DNA of 64,000 nt, from contig OY282560.1 in the NCBI GenBank assembly GCA_958295665.1, forward strand, positions 85,040,311 to 85,104,310, in the 5' to 3' direction. The position numbers were made by a program, and so were the translations under genes. Source of the stretch: Tipula vernalis (lineage: Eukaryota > Arthropoda > Insecta > Diptera > Tipulidae). The notes below the pieces were generated by a model, which saw only the letters and a program-made list of their open reading frames with translations, searched no databases and was not told the origin of the DNA. Shown one piece after another: positions 21,056 to 32,537 of this stretch (positions are counted from its first letter, which is position 1; every line of letters begins with the position of its first letter).

Positions 21056-22438
21056 ATTAATAAAAATTGTGTCTAACACGTAAAGTGACAGAAATTGACA
21101 AAACGGTGTGTCTATTTTTTGGGCGATTGCCCGTCGAACTCAGCTAGTTGCTATAGGCGATTTTGGTATCAAAGCAACATTTTGCAAAATATAGTTTTCA
21201 TTTTGAAATAAAATACAAGTTTAATCCTGTTAAACAAGAACTGAGTGAAAAAATATATTCGTTATGAGATCAAATAATAAGTTAAAAAGTTCAACCCTCA
21301 AAGTCCGCTCACGATGAGAAATAACGGCAGTTTATGAAACGGGAAACTGCGCACTACGTGAGCAGCGGGAATGGGACAAACAATATTTGGAGGAAAAGCG
21401 TTAGTTAAATTTTCAATGCAAGTTCAACATCTTTGTACAATAGCAATAGTGTCAAAACCAGGAACATTTAAGCAACCCAACACTTTTACGATAGGTCTTC
21501 CAGAAATTACCAGCACAACTAAAATTGCAACGGTCAAACGGTCTTTGTTGAAAGTGTTTCAAAAGGCATCGGTTTTTTTAACATGGAAGCTTCGTGTAAA
21601 ATGCGAGATAGATGGATTCAAGAAAAGCTATCATCAATTCCGTAGTATATCAAAAGTACAGTTCAGCAAATCATGATACTGTGGAATCAACAGGTGTGGT
21701 TGAGATTCATCAACAACCAAAAATAAATACATTTTTGTTTCGAGTAGTACCGGAAGTAGAGTAGAAACATATGGTGGCGAATAATTTAATACATTATCAT
21801 TCGATACATCTCAAGTCAATTCAATGAGAAACTCATCCAACCTTCAGTCCTGGAAAATCGGTTACAAACCGCAGAAGATGATTTACACGACAAAGTAAAA
21901 GAGTTTTTCTCACTAGAAAATTTCAGCGTTAAAATCCCAGAGAAATTGATTGAATCGAAGGAAAACGAACGTGCTCGGGAAATTATGAAAACGGATTGTT
22001 GTAGTGTGGGGATACCGTTGCTTTTCTTAACATCTACCCTATGTGGGCATGAGGCGACTACATCTTTGGAAAGGAAGCTTGAGCGGAGCCAGCCTTAAAT
22101 GAAACAATTAAAAAGTTATCGAAGGATTATGAGAAAAAAGGATTTAGTCGGACATTGAGAGAGAAGCAGCAATAATGATCGATAAGCGAACATGGTATTT
22201 ACCTATTTTCACGGTTACCAATCCTAATAAGACGGGAAACATTCGATTAGTGTGCGGGATGCAGCAGCAGAAGTAAATGGTATATCGTTAAATTCCGCTT
22301 TACTGAAAGGCCCAGATTGTGAAATTAATAAAATTTGTGTCCAACAAGCAAAGTAACAGAAATTGAAAAAACGGTGTGCGTATTTTTTTTTTTTTTTGTG
22401 ATTGCCCGTCGAACTCAGCTAGTTCCTGCCAGAAGAAT
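21056..22438 (+). mobile_element. BEL/Pao retrotransposon relic between LTR remnants
   Basis: A block of about 100 bases repeats directly at 21056-21155 and 22325-22438; both contain GTGACAGAAATTGA or GTAACAGAAATTGA, AAAACGGTGTG and GATTGCCCGTCGAACTCAGC. These look like 3' parts of two LTRs. After the first copy TTTTGGTATCAAAGC may be the primer-binding site. Between them lie a leader, an unidentified open frame at 21371-21676 (possible Gag) and a pol fragment. Most of pol has been deleted. Confidence 0.7.
21800..22325 (+). pseudogene. BEL/Pao protease-RT junction fragment
   Basis: Across several frames the plus strand reads KVKEFFSLENFSV, RAREIMKTD, a MRRLHLWK-like stretch, then ETIKKLSKDYEKKG, WYLPIFTVTNPNKTGNIRLV-like, DAAAEVNGISLNSALLKGPD. 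This is the conserved entry to the BEL/Pao reverse transcriptase (WYLPHF.V.NP...RLVFDAAA..G.SLN). It breaks off at GPD where the downstream LTR remnant starts, so the catalytic palm is absent. Numerous shifts show long inactivity. Confidence 0.75.
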
Positions 22439-22439
22439 A

Positions 22440-23448
22440 ACCTGTTATATAACAGCTTTTACCACAGAATACCATTTTGTGAGACTTCATGTATTTATTT
22501 AGGTTTCAAATTGTTGCGGCTCGTTTAACCATTAATATTCTACCTAGACAAAAAACTTATAATCTAATCTGTTGATTAGACTTTATACATTTTTAAAAAC
22601 CCTGATAAATGTTCGGTAAGTCACTACGAAACTAAACTTAAACGTCTCTAGCAGAACTAATTGAATTACCCAGCAACAAGAAAAAGGAATTTCTCTTGGT
22701 TGATTTTAGCATTTGTAATAACAATACGAGTATGTTCTCATTTTTCACTTTGCTGATGAATATCTATTTTAGTAGTAAACCCATATCTATTTATTATCGC
22801 AAATAATAAATTAATTGCGTAATTGGAATAAATTTCCAAATTATTGTACACGAACGATGCTCAACATATGGCTTAAATAATATTATGAAATTTAATCAGT
22901 TGAGCAATACTTATTTAAATATGTCACCAAATAACATGTTTCATATAGTAAACTAAGTACATATATGTATGTACGTGGTAAATCCCACTTATGCGAAAAT
23001 TGACAAGAAAATTTTCGAAATAACTTATGATTTAATTCTTAAATTACGAGTACAATAAATTATTTCCAATTTTATTTTATTTTTTTTTTAGATTGGAAAG
23101 TAAATAACGAAAATAAAAATCACAAACTTTGTTATCAATTATTTATATTTATGTTATCATTTTGAGCGGTTTTGTATTAACCACAAGTCCATATACTCGA
23201 TGCATACGATAGAAATGAGTTACAATATTTTTTTATATTTTTGATAAGGAATTTATAATTTAAAAATAAATATTACACTTAAATATCGTTATTGTTAAAA
23301 TAAATAATAAAAATCATGCTAAATAGTGGCAACTATAAATTAAAGCTAAATATGTAAATTTAAAAATAAAAATGTTTACAGATTCCGATTACGAATGCTA
23401 TGGTATTCTATTGTTTTTAAACGATTTTCTTTTTCTTTTTCTTTTCAG
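22440..23448. other. Non-coding DNA upstream of the receptor exon
   Basis: I see no gene. The last bases (23424-23448) form a strong polypyrimidine tract ending in CTTTTCAG. So an upstream non-coding exon must lie further left, but I cannot place it. Confidence 0.5.
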
Positions 23449-24081
23449 AAAAATCTTTAATTTTCAAAACAAACAAATTAACTATAATAGGTATCTAATA
23501 AACAAACAGATACACACAGAATGGGGCCAAAACGAAAATATGATTCACCATGGACACTACTATTAATATCAACGTCACTAATAATTAGCGCAATTACAAA
23601 TTTAGTTTCATGTGACGACAATCAAAAAAATTATTTTCAAATGGAAAAAGATTCATTTCCATGTAGTTACTTTGATACGATCAATATTACGGCGGGTGTC
23701 AAAAATCCCGATAACAGTATTACGTACAATGGAATAACATATCCGGAACAACATTACAGTACATATGGATACACGTATAGAACGAGACATGATAGGATTA
23801 AAGTACCCAAACATATTCGCGGTTGTGTTTGTATATTTAGGAAATGTATTCGGTTATGTTGTGAAAATCATATGTACTTGCATGAATATAATAAAGAGAA
23901 TATGTGTCAGTACGATGAGGGTTTTCAGAATTTGGACGTGGATATACATAGTAACGATGGTAATGTGACCACATATAATGTGTTTAATGATAATCGAATA
24001 GCGGTGGTACATGGACAACCATGTAATGGATATTTTTTGAAGCCAGAAATGTATGAAGATGACTCATGGATTTTATTAGAG
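23449..24081 (+). CDS. Methuselah-like receptor, first coding exon (5' UTR 23449-23520, ATG 23521)
   Basis: The exon is bounded by a strong acceptor (TTTTCTTTTCAG) and a donor GAG|GTAAAT after codon 187. ATG 23521 is chosen because a signal peptide follows at once: a basic start (MGPKRKYD), a hydrophobic run at about residues 11-29 and likely cleavage near VSC-DD. The rest matches the Methuselah ectodomain: PCSYFDTINIT, an NG-type turn (ITYNGITYP), then HIRGCVCIFRKCIRLCCEN with six closely spaced cysteines, MCQYD and QPCNGYFLKP. Methuselah-family receptors are cell-surface seven-helix GPCRs linked in Drosophila to stress response and lifespan. Reading through the donor would end at 24183, giving a possible truncated secreted form. 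Confidence 0.88.
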
Positions 24082-25410
24082 GTAAATTATTATTTATTAC
24101 TATTCAAAATTAAATACAACATGGCTAAACAATCTAGTATTTGGTTTGTTCTTGAGAGTCCTTTAGTAGCATTTTATTGGTGATGGGAATAGGATTAGAA
24201 ATTGGATTGGAAATTGTACACAATAAAACGATCAAACTAGGGCATCCAATTTCGGAATTTGACCGGCCCGGAATTAAGTAATTTGATCATAATTTTATGT
24301 AATTATAGCCTGTCTTGTACTAAAAGAAATTTTATAGTGGAAAACTTCTCTAAAGTCACTATTCAAGGGATCCAGAAATGTTGGTCCTATAATTGAACCT
24401 CATAATTGAAAATGCAAAGTCTGGCTAAAAAGAAAAATTCTCTTCAATTGTAACAAAAACGTATACGTAATATTTCAGAGAATAACTAAAAGTAGTCAAT
24501 TTAGGGATCTGGTCAAAGTAGAGAGGTGGCTACTTTTGGAAGTTTTAGAGTATTGATCATGACATGACACCTAATAAACGGATTTCGAAACAATAAATGT
24601 TCGTCTCTGAAAATTACCTTCTGCATTTACATATTTACATATTTAATTTTATCCCTCTCTCAAATACACACGTGTTGTGTTGCTTCTTAGTTTTTAAACT
24701 GAAAAAAGGTTCTTAGTATATAATAACTAAATAGCCCCGTAAGTAGTCTGGTTTCGGACTCAAACAAACAATTTCGGAAACTTTCTCGTCGTCCAATAGC
24801 AATTATAAATTTGATGAGAGGAATTCAAGCTCGGACGATGATATAATTGACAAATTTAATAATCTTGTCCCTTGGCCCAGAATGCTCATTGCGGGCAGGT
24901 TGTTTCAACAAAAAATATATGATTTGGTCTGTTGACGATGAAAAATTCTATTTACAAAATTCCTTAAAATCTTTTTATTGATTTATCGCTAAGAAAATTA
25001 GTGATTGTTAGTCTTTTTAATTAAATTTGTGACAGCAAAATGTTCAAAACTGAAAAAAATGTTTTGTTAATTTTTATGTTTCTACTATGGCAAATTTGTT
25101 CGTTTTGCCAGCTTCCTAAAAAATATCGAAAAACTAGATACAAGTTTTTGCGTTTCGAAAAGGACTTTAATTTTATGACGATAAAAGTGCCCTTAAGGCT
25201 AAAATTCTTCCCTAAACGATGCTAACCTCGACGCGTCAAGTTTAATGAGAAAAACCAGAAAAAGGGGAAACACTTTATTTCAATCATTGCCAATTGTAAG
25301 AACAGTACTAAATCGCAGTATAGCAATTAAATCTATGTTTAAAAATGTTTCCGTTTTTTTTTTCCAAAATTCATTTTATAAGTAGTGGTAACTGCGATTT
25401 AGTATCGTTA
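24082..25410 (+). other. Start of the 21.8-kb receptor intron
   Basis: This is intronic sequence with no gene I can support. The open frame at 25040-25225 has a hydrophobic start, but it lacks homologues I recognise and splice context, so I do not call it. Confidence 0.5.
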
Positions 25411-25414
25411 GTTA

Positions 25415-25810
25415 GTCGGACCCCCAGACTGACACCCTCACTTGTAGCGAAGCAAGACAAGTCTGGCCAAAATTAGACTTGGGGCACGTCAGAACATTAA
25501 ACTCTCGTGAAATAAGGATGGTCGTACGAATACTCACGGGACACTGCCTTTTTGGAGAGCATGCTAGAAAACTGGGTTTAGAGGTAAATGACTTCTGTAG
25601 AAGCAAATTGGGCGAGGAGGCAGGGTCTTATTTCCTTTGCTCATGTACGGCATTACCACGCAAAAGGCATAAATACTTAGGTAATTTCAAGATGGACAAC
25701 CTGTCCATCTCGAAAATAGAAAAGTGCGAGACATTCTACTGTACCTAAGCAGCTCTAAATAGTTCCGGTAAAGGTGAAGGGAATAAATTTTGTACCACTT
25801 CAACTAATCT
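25415..25810 (+). pseudogene. 3' end of an I/LOA-type LINE
   Basis: The frame reads ARQVWPKLD, NSREIRMVVRILTGHCLFGEHARKLGLEVNDFCRS, then a shifted cysteine-rich piece (FLCSCTAL) and a C-terminus. LTGHC...H...LG...DFCRSC...E..HFLC.CPAL is the conserved C-terminal tail after the RNase H domain in I/LOA-like insect LINEs. The 3' UTR is short and ends with CTAACCTAACCT at about 25810-25820, a typical short-repeat tail. It is a 5'-truncated copy, dead on arrival, inserted in the receptor intron. Confidence 0.75.
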
Positions 25811-25849
25811 AACCTAACCTACTGAATTTTTAGGCTTTTTTTTAGTCTA

Positions 25850-26110
25850 TTCAAAGGAATTATCGAATTTATAAAATTTATACAAATTAAAAAAATTTTA
25901 GAAACTAAAATTTATAAAATTTATTGAATTTTTAAAATAAGTCAATTTTGAGGTTGGCTAATTTATAGAACTGACAGACTTGAACAATTTATAGAACCCA
26001 TAGAATCAACAACATTAAATGAATTTATAAAATTTATAGAATTATTTCATCAATTCTATAAATTTTATAAATTCAATAAATGTTATAAATTATGGGTTCT
26101 ATAATTATTT
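25850..26110. repeat. AT-rich long hairpin
   Basis: From about 25986 to 26108 the sequence folds on itself. TTTATAGAACCCATA on the left pairs with TATGGGTTCTATAA on the right, and the inner parts (AATTTATAAAATTTATAGAATT and its complement) continue the stem around a short loop. The preceding 130 bases consist of related AAATTTATAAAATTT motifs. It is likely a decayed MITE. Confidence 0.65.
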
Positions 26111-26774
26111 TATTTATTTATTTATTTACCAACATAAATTTTGCGTTACAGGGACTAACCCCATGCTTACACAATCTGTTTTGAGCAGGTGCTCATTCAT
26201 AATAGATCGTGTAAGATGAGGTGGTTTAACAATATATTAATAAATTAAAAATAAAACAGAAACTGCCACTTCATAGTTTAGGATCGCCAACACCACAAAT
26301 TCATCCGGCAAAATTAAATGTTTTCCCCAAGTATCATGGTTTCTTGCAATTAATCTAAGGCCTCACGCCTCACATGTACGATTTGTACTTTATACCTTTA
26401 AAGTCATTTGGCTGGTTTCCGTGGTTGAATCAATATAAATTCCTACATGGCGGCTCAACCAAGATATTAAAATCTAGTGATTGTCGTGTCATGGTAGCAT
26501 ATAATAAAAAAAAGGAGTGCCGTTAAAATTTAGTGTGAGTGTATTTGTTTTGATATGAACAAACACAAAACATTGAAAACGTGTTAAAGAATGACCGAAT
26601 ATTTTTACATTCAATTCTAAGAAATATTAGACATTTTTGAAGTGATTTTGCGCCGAATAATAATTGATTTTATTAATTAAATACGCATGTTGTATTAATT
26701 ATTGAAGCTGAAAGCTGAGACGTGACTTTTTATACTTATTCTGCCACCAAATATTTAAATTAATAAAAGTCGAG
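26110..26774 (+). other. Leader region upstream of the gypsy gag
   Basis: No LTR pair can be recognised because the element's 3' half is missing. TGGCGGCTCAACC at about 26448 could be a primer-binding site, but I cannot match it to a tRNA with confidence. A TTTA run lies near 26108-26128. Confidence 0.35.
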
Positions 26775-27720
26775 ATGAATGTAAGAAAAAGTAAAAGCCG
26801 AGTTATACTTGCGAAAGGTTTATCGACGGACGGAAAACCTGATGTGCTACGTGGTAGATTATTAGCTGCAATTTACGAACAAGCCGAAGATACTGAGGAT
26901 CAATACGTAGACGGTGAGCTTGAGAAGTTGAAAGTGCAAGTAGAAGTTTTGGAAAAGGCGAAGCCGAAGCGAGCATTTTCATTTAATGATATGGAAGACT
27001 CATTGAAACGTTACAATGGAGCAGAAGTGATTAGTGTAGATGTTTGGATTAATGATTTCGAAGAGAATGCGGAATTAGCGGGATGGGATGAAAAGCAAAA
27101 GTTAATTTATGCGAAAAAGTAGTTAACAGGAAATGCAAAGTTGCTGTTGGATAGTAGCGATTTTATTAAAACGTGGGACGAGTTACAGGCGTTGTTGATT
27201 AAACATTTCAAGGTTAAGTACACCAGTGCACAAGTTAATCATCAGCTAAGTACCCGATTTAAAACTAATGACGAAAGTTGCGAACTAAATATGTTTTCAA
27301 AATGCGTGAAATTGCCAAAATGATAAAATAAACAATATATAATTGACGGAATAAGAGATTTAGAATTCAACAAAGTAATCTTATATGGTTGTATGACGTT
27401 AGACGAATTAAGGGAGAAGTTAAAAATTTATGAAAACGTTAAAGTAAAAGCTACCAAATCTATAACAAATTACAAAAGTAGTAGTAAAGTTAGGCAATTT
27501 GAGAAAAAAACAGGATATTACAAAGCCTGGAACCAATAATAGCAGCCGAAGATGTTTTAATTGTGGTCATGAGGGTCACAAATCTAAAAGTTGTCCAAGT
27601 AAAAGTTTGGGACCGACCTGTTTCAAATGTAAATGTGTAGGGCATATAGCGCCAAACTGTCCAGATAAAGCAATAAACATTAAACATGTGAAAGCGCAGA
27701 CAATGGCTATTAGAAAGACC
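26775..27720 (+). pseudogene. Gypsy Gag with SAP-like start and two CCHC knuckles
   Basis: The frame begins at ATG 26775. KGLSTDGKPDVLRGRLLAA (residues about 14-32) resembles a SAP motif, which several insect gypsy Gags carry. The capsid-like part (FSFNDMEDSLKRYNG...VDVWINDFEENAELAGW...KLIYAKK) is stopped by TAG at 27120-27122. The same frame then resumes (LTGNAKLLLDS...WDELQALLIKHFK), with another break at 27321. In a third frame two perfect CX2CX4HX4C knuckles follow, CFNCGHEGHKSKSC and CFKCKCVGHIAPNC (27552-27661), which would bind RNA during packaging. Confidence 0.8.
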
Positions 27721-29811
27721 AATGTATATAAAGATGTTATGATTTTGAATAAAACTGTGAATACACTTATCGACATAGAAAGCGATATAACAATAGTTAT
27801 AGAAGATGTATATAAAATCTAGGATCGCCAACACTAGAAGGTGATAAACTAGCAGTGTTGGGTTTTGGATCATCAGAAGTGAGAGCAATTGCAAAGTTTG
27901 AAGCTGAAGTAAAAATTGACAATAATCAATTTAAATTTGAATGTTATGTTTTTAGTGAGAGGAATATGAGTTTGGATGTTCGTCATAATCAAAGTGGAGT
28001 AACAATTTCAATAGGTAAGTACGAAATTGTCAAAAAACAAATCGAAGACATTGACGATAAGAAAGAATCGAAATGGTTGATGACGATTGAGAGAAATGAA
28101 ACAGATGTCCTACAAGTGCATCCAAAATATGCCGAAGTCGTGGAGGAGGTCAAACGAAACTATAACCCTAAAAAAATTGATGAGACAGAGATAAAAGCAA
28201 AAATTATAGTAAAAGACGATATTCCTATAAACCAACATTCTAGAAGATTGGCTCCGCTGGAAAAGAAAATAGTTTGAAATCAAATTAAAGAATGGTTACG
28301 TGATGGTGTGATACGTGAATCTGATTCTGAGTATGCTAGCCCAATCGTTATTGTGAAAAAGAAGAACGGGGCTTAGAGATTGTGCGTAGACTACAGAAAA
28401 TTAAATCAGAAAATTGTGCGAGACCGATATCCAATGCCTATAATTGAAGACGATTTAGACAAGTTGGCTACAGCTAAGGTATTTAGTACATTGGATTTAA
28501 AAGACGGATTTTTTCATGTGTCAGTAGATGAAAATAGTAGGAAGTACACTTCGTTTGTGTCGCATAACGGGCAGTATGAATTTTTAAAAGTTCCGTTTGG
28601 ATTGTGTATCAGTCCTGCGATTTTTATGAGATATGTTGTTTATATTTTTCGACCGTTTCTAGAAAGTGGGGATATTGTATTATATATGGACGATATTATA
28701 ATTTTAGCCGCTACCTATAGTGAAGCTGAGCTGAAGTTGAAAAATATTATAAAGCGTGCCGAAGAGTTTGGATTGTGAATAAATTGGAGAAAATGTCAAT
28801 TCATGGTTTCGTCAGTAGAGTATTTGGGTCACATAATTGAGAATGGTTAAATCAAGCCGTCAAATATGAAAGTGAAAGCTGCTGAACATTTCCCAGAGCC
28901 GCGAACTAGTAAACAGATTCAGAGTTTCTTAGGATTGACGGGTTACATGAGGAAGTTTATACCCGAATATTCCATTAAAGCACGGCCGTTGAGTGAATTG
29001 TTAAAAAAAAAAATGTGGCATTTGTGTTTGGTCCAGAACAAAAGTTTGCTTTTGAAACGCTAAAAAAAGAATTATGTCAAGGTCCAGTGTTGAATTTATA
29101 TAAACAAGATGCGGAAACTCAACTACATACGGATGCCAGTAAATATGCTTATGCTGCGATATTGATGCAGAAATCAAGGGATGATAATAAATTTCACCCG
29201 GTTTATTATATGAGCCGTAAGACGTCGCCGGCGGAAGAAAATTATCACTCGTACGAGTTGGAGGTCCTGGCGATAATAGAGGCTGTTGAAAAATTTCAAG
29301 TTTACTTATTGGGAATTAAGTTTGTAATCGTTACAGATTGCAAAGCTTTTAAGATGACAATGAATAAGAAGGACTTAGTAACTAGAGTCGGTCGTTGGGC
29401 ATTGTTACTCGATGAGTATATGTACGTACGAGATTGAACATCGCAGTGGAAATAAAATGAGTCATGTGGATGCTCTGAGCCGTAATCCTGCAGTGATGAT
29501 GATAGAGGAATCGATTGTAGCAAAGATAAAGAAAGCTCAAATGGATGACGACAATATCAAGACTATTACGGAAGTGTTGAAACAAAGTCCAAATTATAAG
29601 CATTTTTTGATGAAAGGTGGTATACTTAATGCAGAATGGAATTATACGTACCATACAGGAGAATGGCCATTTTGCTGCTCGAAAAATGATGGATGTGATT
29701 AACAAAGAATTTTATATACCGAAGCTGTTCCAAAAGATTGACAGTTGCATAAAAAATTGTGTGAAATGTGACAATTCCTCCGGAAGGTTTTTATTTGAAA
29801 TGGCATATTCT
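27720..29811 (+). pseudogene. Gypsy Pol: protease, RT, RNase H, partial integrase
   Basis: The protease box reads TLIDIESDITIV; the usual Asp-Thr-Gly triad is changed to Asp-Ile-Glu. The RT runs from about 28280 to 28800 with CVDYRKLNQK, STLDLKDGFFHV, FLKVPFGL and an intact YMDD at about 28686-28697. In-frame stops lie at 28275, 28374, 28776 and 28846. After an A-run slip near 29010, RNase H continues (LHTDASKYAYAAIL, ELEVLAIIEAVEKF, VTDCKAF). After another shift near 29430 comes HVDALSRNP and then the integrase zinc-binding start (ENGHFAARKMM...CIKNCVKCD). The integrase core is missing. Confidence 0.85.
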
Positions 29812-29813
29812 TA

Positions 29814-30760
29814 GCGTGCATTTGATTAGCCTCGGACAAAAAAAACTTCAATAAAATATCGCAAAACAAATGTTCCTTTATTTTTAATATTTTGTAACTC
29901 CTCCGTCATTATTTATAACACCGAAAATTGTTTCAGGCATTGAATTATACAAAGATTGAATATAGCTTAGAGGCATTTCCTACCAGCATTTGATGATCCC
30001 CTTAATAAGTTCTGTTTTATTGTCATATTAGCGCCCATCTGCATACACTCGTCATGATAACCGTTCCCAAGCATTTTTCACTATGTTCAAATCTGGCGAT
30101 AATGCTGGCCACTTTAGAACAAAAATATTTTCTCCTTCTAACCATTCCTTCAGTATTTTAGCTGATGGATTTACTTTTTGCATTTTCTTTCAGCATGTTC
30201 AAGTATTTTTGAGCTGTTTGGGCACCATCGCATATCACCAAATCAACCGCACCGTAATAAGTTACAGCACCCCATATCATGACTGAACTCATGGCGAAGC
30301 GGCGTAAAGATAAATGATTTTTTCTTTCCTTAAATCGTGAAAATAAAACCTGAACCCACCCGGCCGATCCAAGTTGAATTTCTTTTCGTTAGACGCCGTT
30401 TTCAAAATGAGTCGACTTTCTCTCACAGTTGTTGCAGGCGCTACTCTTCCTTTGAAATTTCTACTATAGTTCTCTATATCTTCAAGAAAATTATAGAAAA
30501 TTATCTTTGCACTTCTGAATATTCTCCTTGCCATTGCTCTACTAGAGTAACCTTCTTTCTTTAAAATTTTTCCTCACCGAGAGATTTTCCGGCTCCCACT
30601 TTTAAATTACCAAGAGGCAAAACTTTCAGAATTTTTAAATCTATTTTTATTTTACTTTATAAGCACCCGCAATAATTACACTGAATAATATTTTTGCTGT
30701 AGCACGAAACACCTCATTAAAAATCTAGAAACAAACTAGTGAGGCTAACCTAATGCACGC
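29814..30760 (-). mobile_element. Tc1-like transposon with degenerate transposase, inserted at the gypsy end
   Basis: Inverted ends read GCGTGCATTTGATTAGCCTC on the left and GCGTGCATTAGGTTAGCCTC on the right (inverted), bounded by TA at 29812-29813 and 30761-30762. The minus strand carries a broken transposase: a helix-turn-helix trace (KKEGYSSRAMARRIFRS), SNEKKFNLDRPGG, SVMIWGAVTYYGAVDLV, TAQKYLNML, KEWLEGENIFVLKWPALSPDLN and LYNSMPETIFGVI. All three catalytic positions look altered: first Asp to Asn in SNEK, the QQDN box lost, Glu to Lys in NIVKNAW. At 947 bp it is shorter than a full element. Confidence 0.85.
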
Positions 30761-30769
30761 TAATATGTG

Positions 30770-31380
30770 CAACATTTCATAAAAAAAATAATAAAAAGTA
30801 GAGTAACATTACGGGAAAAACCTAAATTTATGTCTGTTTCAGTAACATGTGTGGGATGTAATGACAGGTACATTTTATTTCTCCTCATTGCATGACTTGA
30901 GTTTCAATACATACGTTTATTAAGTGAGGCTAATCAAGTGCATGTGACTGTATGTAATATTTTAAACGAAATAAAATAAATTTGTGGTTTTTTGTAAAAT
31001 TTTGATTGCTAATTTTTTAACAGAGATTATTTAAAAATTAATAAATTTCGGAATTGATTCCGGAATTCCGGAATCGAGAACATTCAAATTCGCAAATTCC
31101 GGAATTACTCAATTATTCAATACATCGCAAAAGAACGGCGATTGGCGTCTTCTGTTAGTCAAAATTTTTGATTTAATTTTTTTAACACAACAACACAGGC
31201 AACACTAAAATTACAGCGTTATCCCAGCCCAACATTATTTCATAAGATATAATTTACTCTAGCCCAGAAAATAATTTTTATTTTATTTTATAACATATTT
31301 TATTATAGAAAATAACATTAAAATCTTACATTATATTGTATATACTACATGAAATTATAGAAAAAATACTAAATTTTAAA
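30770..31380. other. Non-coding DNA with a solo Tc1-like end
   Basis: At about 30925-30950 GTGAGGCTAATCAAGTGCATG resembles the right end of the preceding Tc1 element (GTGAGGCTAACCTAATGCACG). It is a solo end of a related, otherwise deleted copy. The rest is AT-rich, with GGAATT-based palindromes near 31055-31110 and no gene. Confidence 0.55.
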
Positions 31381-31406
31381 GAAAAGGACCTTAGGGTTAG
31401 AATAAT

Positions 31407-31835
31407 ACCGGGATTTGGCCGGGATGTTTCTTTTCCGGAAACTACCGGTATGCCATCAATAATATCAAGATGGTTTGCATGTTGAGATTGGTGCTATAAT
31501 TATTTAAGTAGATTTAGTACCGAAATTTCATGCAAATTTAAGCAATTTGGTCGTGGGATTTAGATGACGTAATGCCAATCTATGTGGTATACCGATAGCT
31601 TCGGGAAAAAAAAACTTAGCGGCCATCCCGGGGCCAAATGTCTTCCAGATGGAAACAATTTTGGAACTATGCTAACCTAAATAATTTTAATACTGGTCTC
31701 AACATGCAAATCATCTTGGTATTATTCATGGAGCTAGATAATAGAGGTATATAACGTAATGCCAAACTAAATGGTATACCGACGGTTGCCGGAAAAGAAA
31801 CTTAGCGATTATCGCAGGGCCATATCGCTTCCATT
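31407..31835. repeat. Composite repeat with three related modules
   Basis: A module containing GGTATACCG..., (C)GGGAAAA or CGGAAAAGAAA and GGCC appears directly at about 31565 and 31752 (spacing 187) and inverted at about 31407-31452. Between them, 31453-31506 (ATCAAGATGGTTTGCATG) is inverted at 31678-31730 (CATGCAAATCATCTTGGT). The layout is a MITE with an internal duplication. No coding sequence is seen. Confidence 0.65.
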
Positions 31836-32180
31836 TGTATAAAATTGCGGTACAACAGATGCTATCTTGATACGACTAATGGATCGAGAACTCAGCAATC
31901 AAAACACAAAATTTACTCTAGAATCAGAGACGAACCAAGCCAGTAATTTCGTAGACTTGACAATAACCAAATGTTAACAACAAGCATACATTCAAAATTT
32001 ACAGAAAAGACACGCAAACAATAAATCATCTAACCACCCATATCAACATAAGATGGCGAAGTTCAACTTTTTAATAAATGGACTAAATACGATTAAAATC
32101 ATTAAACACGTAGCAACACAAAACGGATGTAACACGGACTTAATTGACAAAATGAACGACAGTTACGGGAAATACATCAC

Positions 32181-32537
32181 TTAGGAGTATAATAACAACA
32201 GCAACAAGAATATGAGGAAGGATTTTAAAAAACATGGATACACGATGGCACTTAAAGCAAACAACAGGGAAAGCCATTGGAATGCATCGCGTTCTAGTAG
32301 TTTCTCCAAAAATAGTTTCGGCAACAAATTCTTATTACCCAATTTTATTCGAACTCCCGCCCCGTAGTCTAAGGCGTAACCTTGTACTCTTGCCCCGAAC
32401 TCAGAGGAATTTGCCGATGTCCTCCGATTGGCTGAGTACCATCTATTACTCAAGGATTTGATTGAGTGTAACGGTCGGAAATTTTTCGTGATGATTTTAT
32501 GAAGTTCATTTAAGTTTTGAACTTTCGAATCTCTCAC
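32181..32537 (-). pseudogene. Possible retroelement Gag fragment
   Basis: The minus-strand frame opens with VQNLNELHKIITKNFRPLHS, then NSSEFGARVQGYALDYG. That is the style of retrotransposon Gag capsids (ELK..I..NFRP..S...EFG.RV). The second half (LLSLLFALS...LLLLLLYS) is hydrophobic and not Gag-like, so if real it is a short broken piece. It could also be chance. No neighbouring pol or LTR supports it. Confidence 0.3.

Larger units (their letters stand above)
26775..29811 (+). mobile_element. Ty3/gypsy retrotransposon, 3'-truncated
   Basis: Gag, two zinc knuckles, protease, reverse transcriptase, RNase H and the start of integrase are present in order. The element stops within the integrase zinc-finger region where a Tc1 element (29814-30760) begins, and I cannot find the remaining integrase or a 3' LTR beyond it. 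Many stops and shifts show it is inactive. Confidence 0.85.

Noticed and set aside
23372..23566. Upstream overlapping frame starting at 23372
   Set aside because: It crosses a strong splice acceptor and is in a different frame from the signal-peptide start at 23521.
26448..26462. TGGCGGCTCAACC as a gypsy primer-binding site
   Set aside because: I could not match it to a specific tRNA 3' end, and no LTR boundary is visible beside it.
27490..27894. 134-codon minus-strand open frame
   Set aside because: It is antisense to the gypsy zinc knuckles and protease, whose plus-strand motifs are clear.
30083..30564. Plus-strand open frames within 29.8-30.8 kb
   Set aside because: They are antisense to the recognisable Tc1 transposase on the minus strand.
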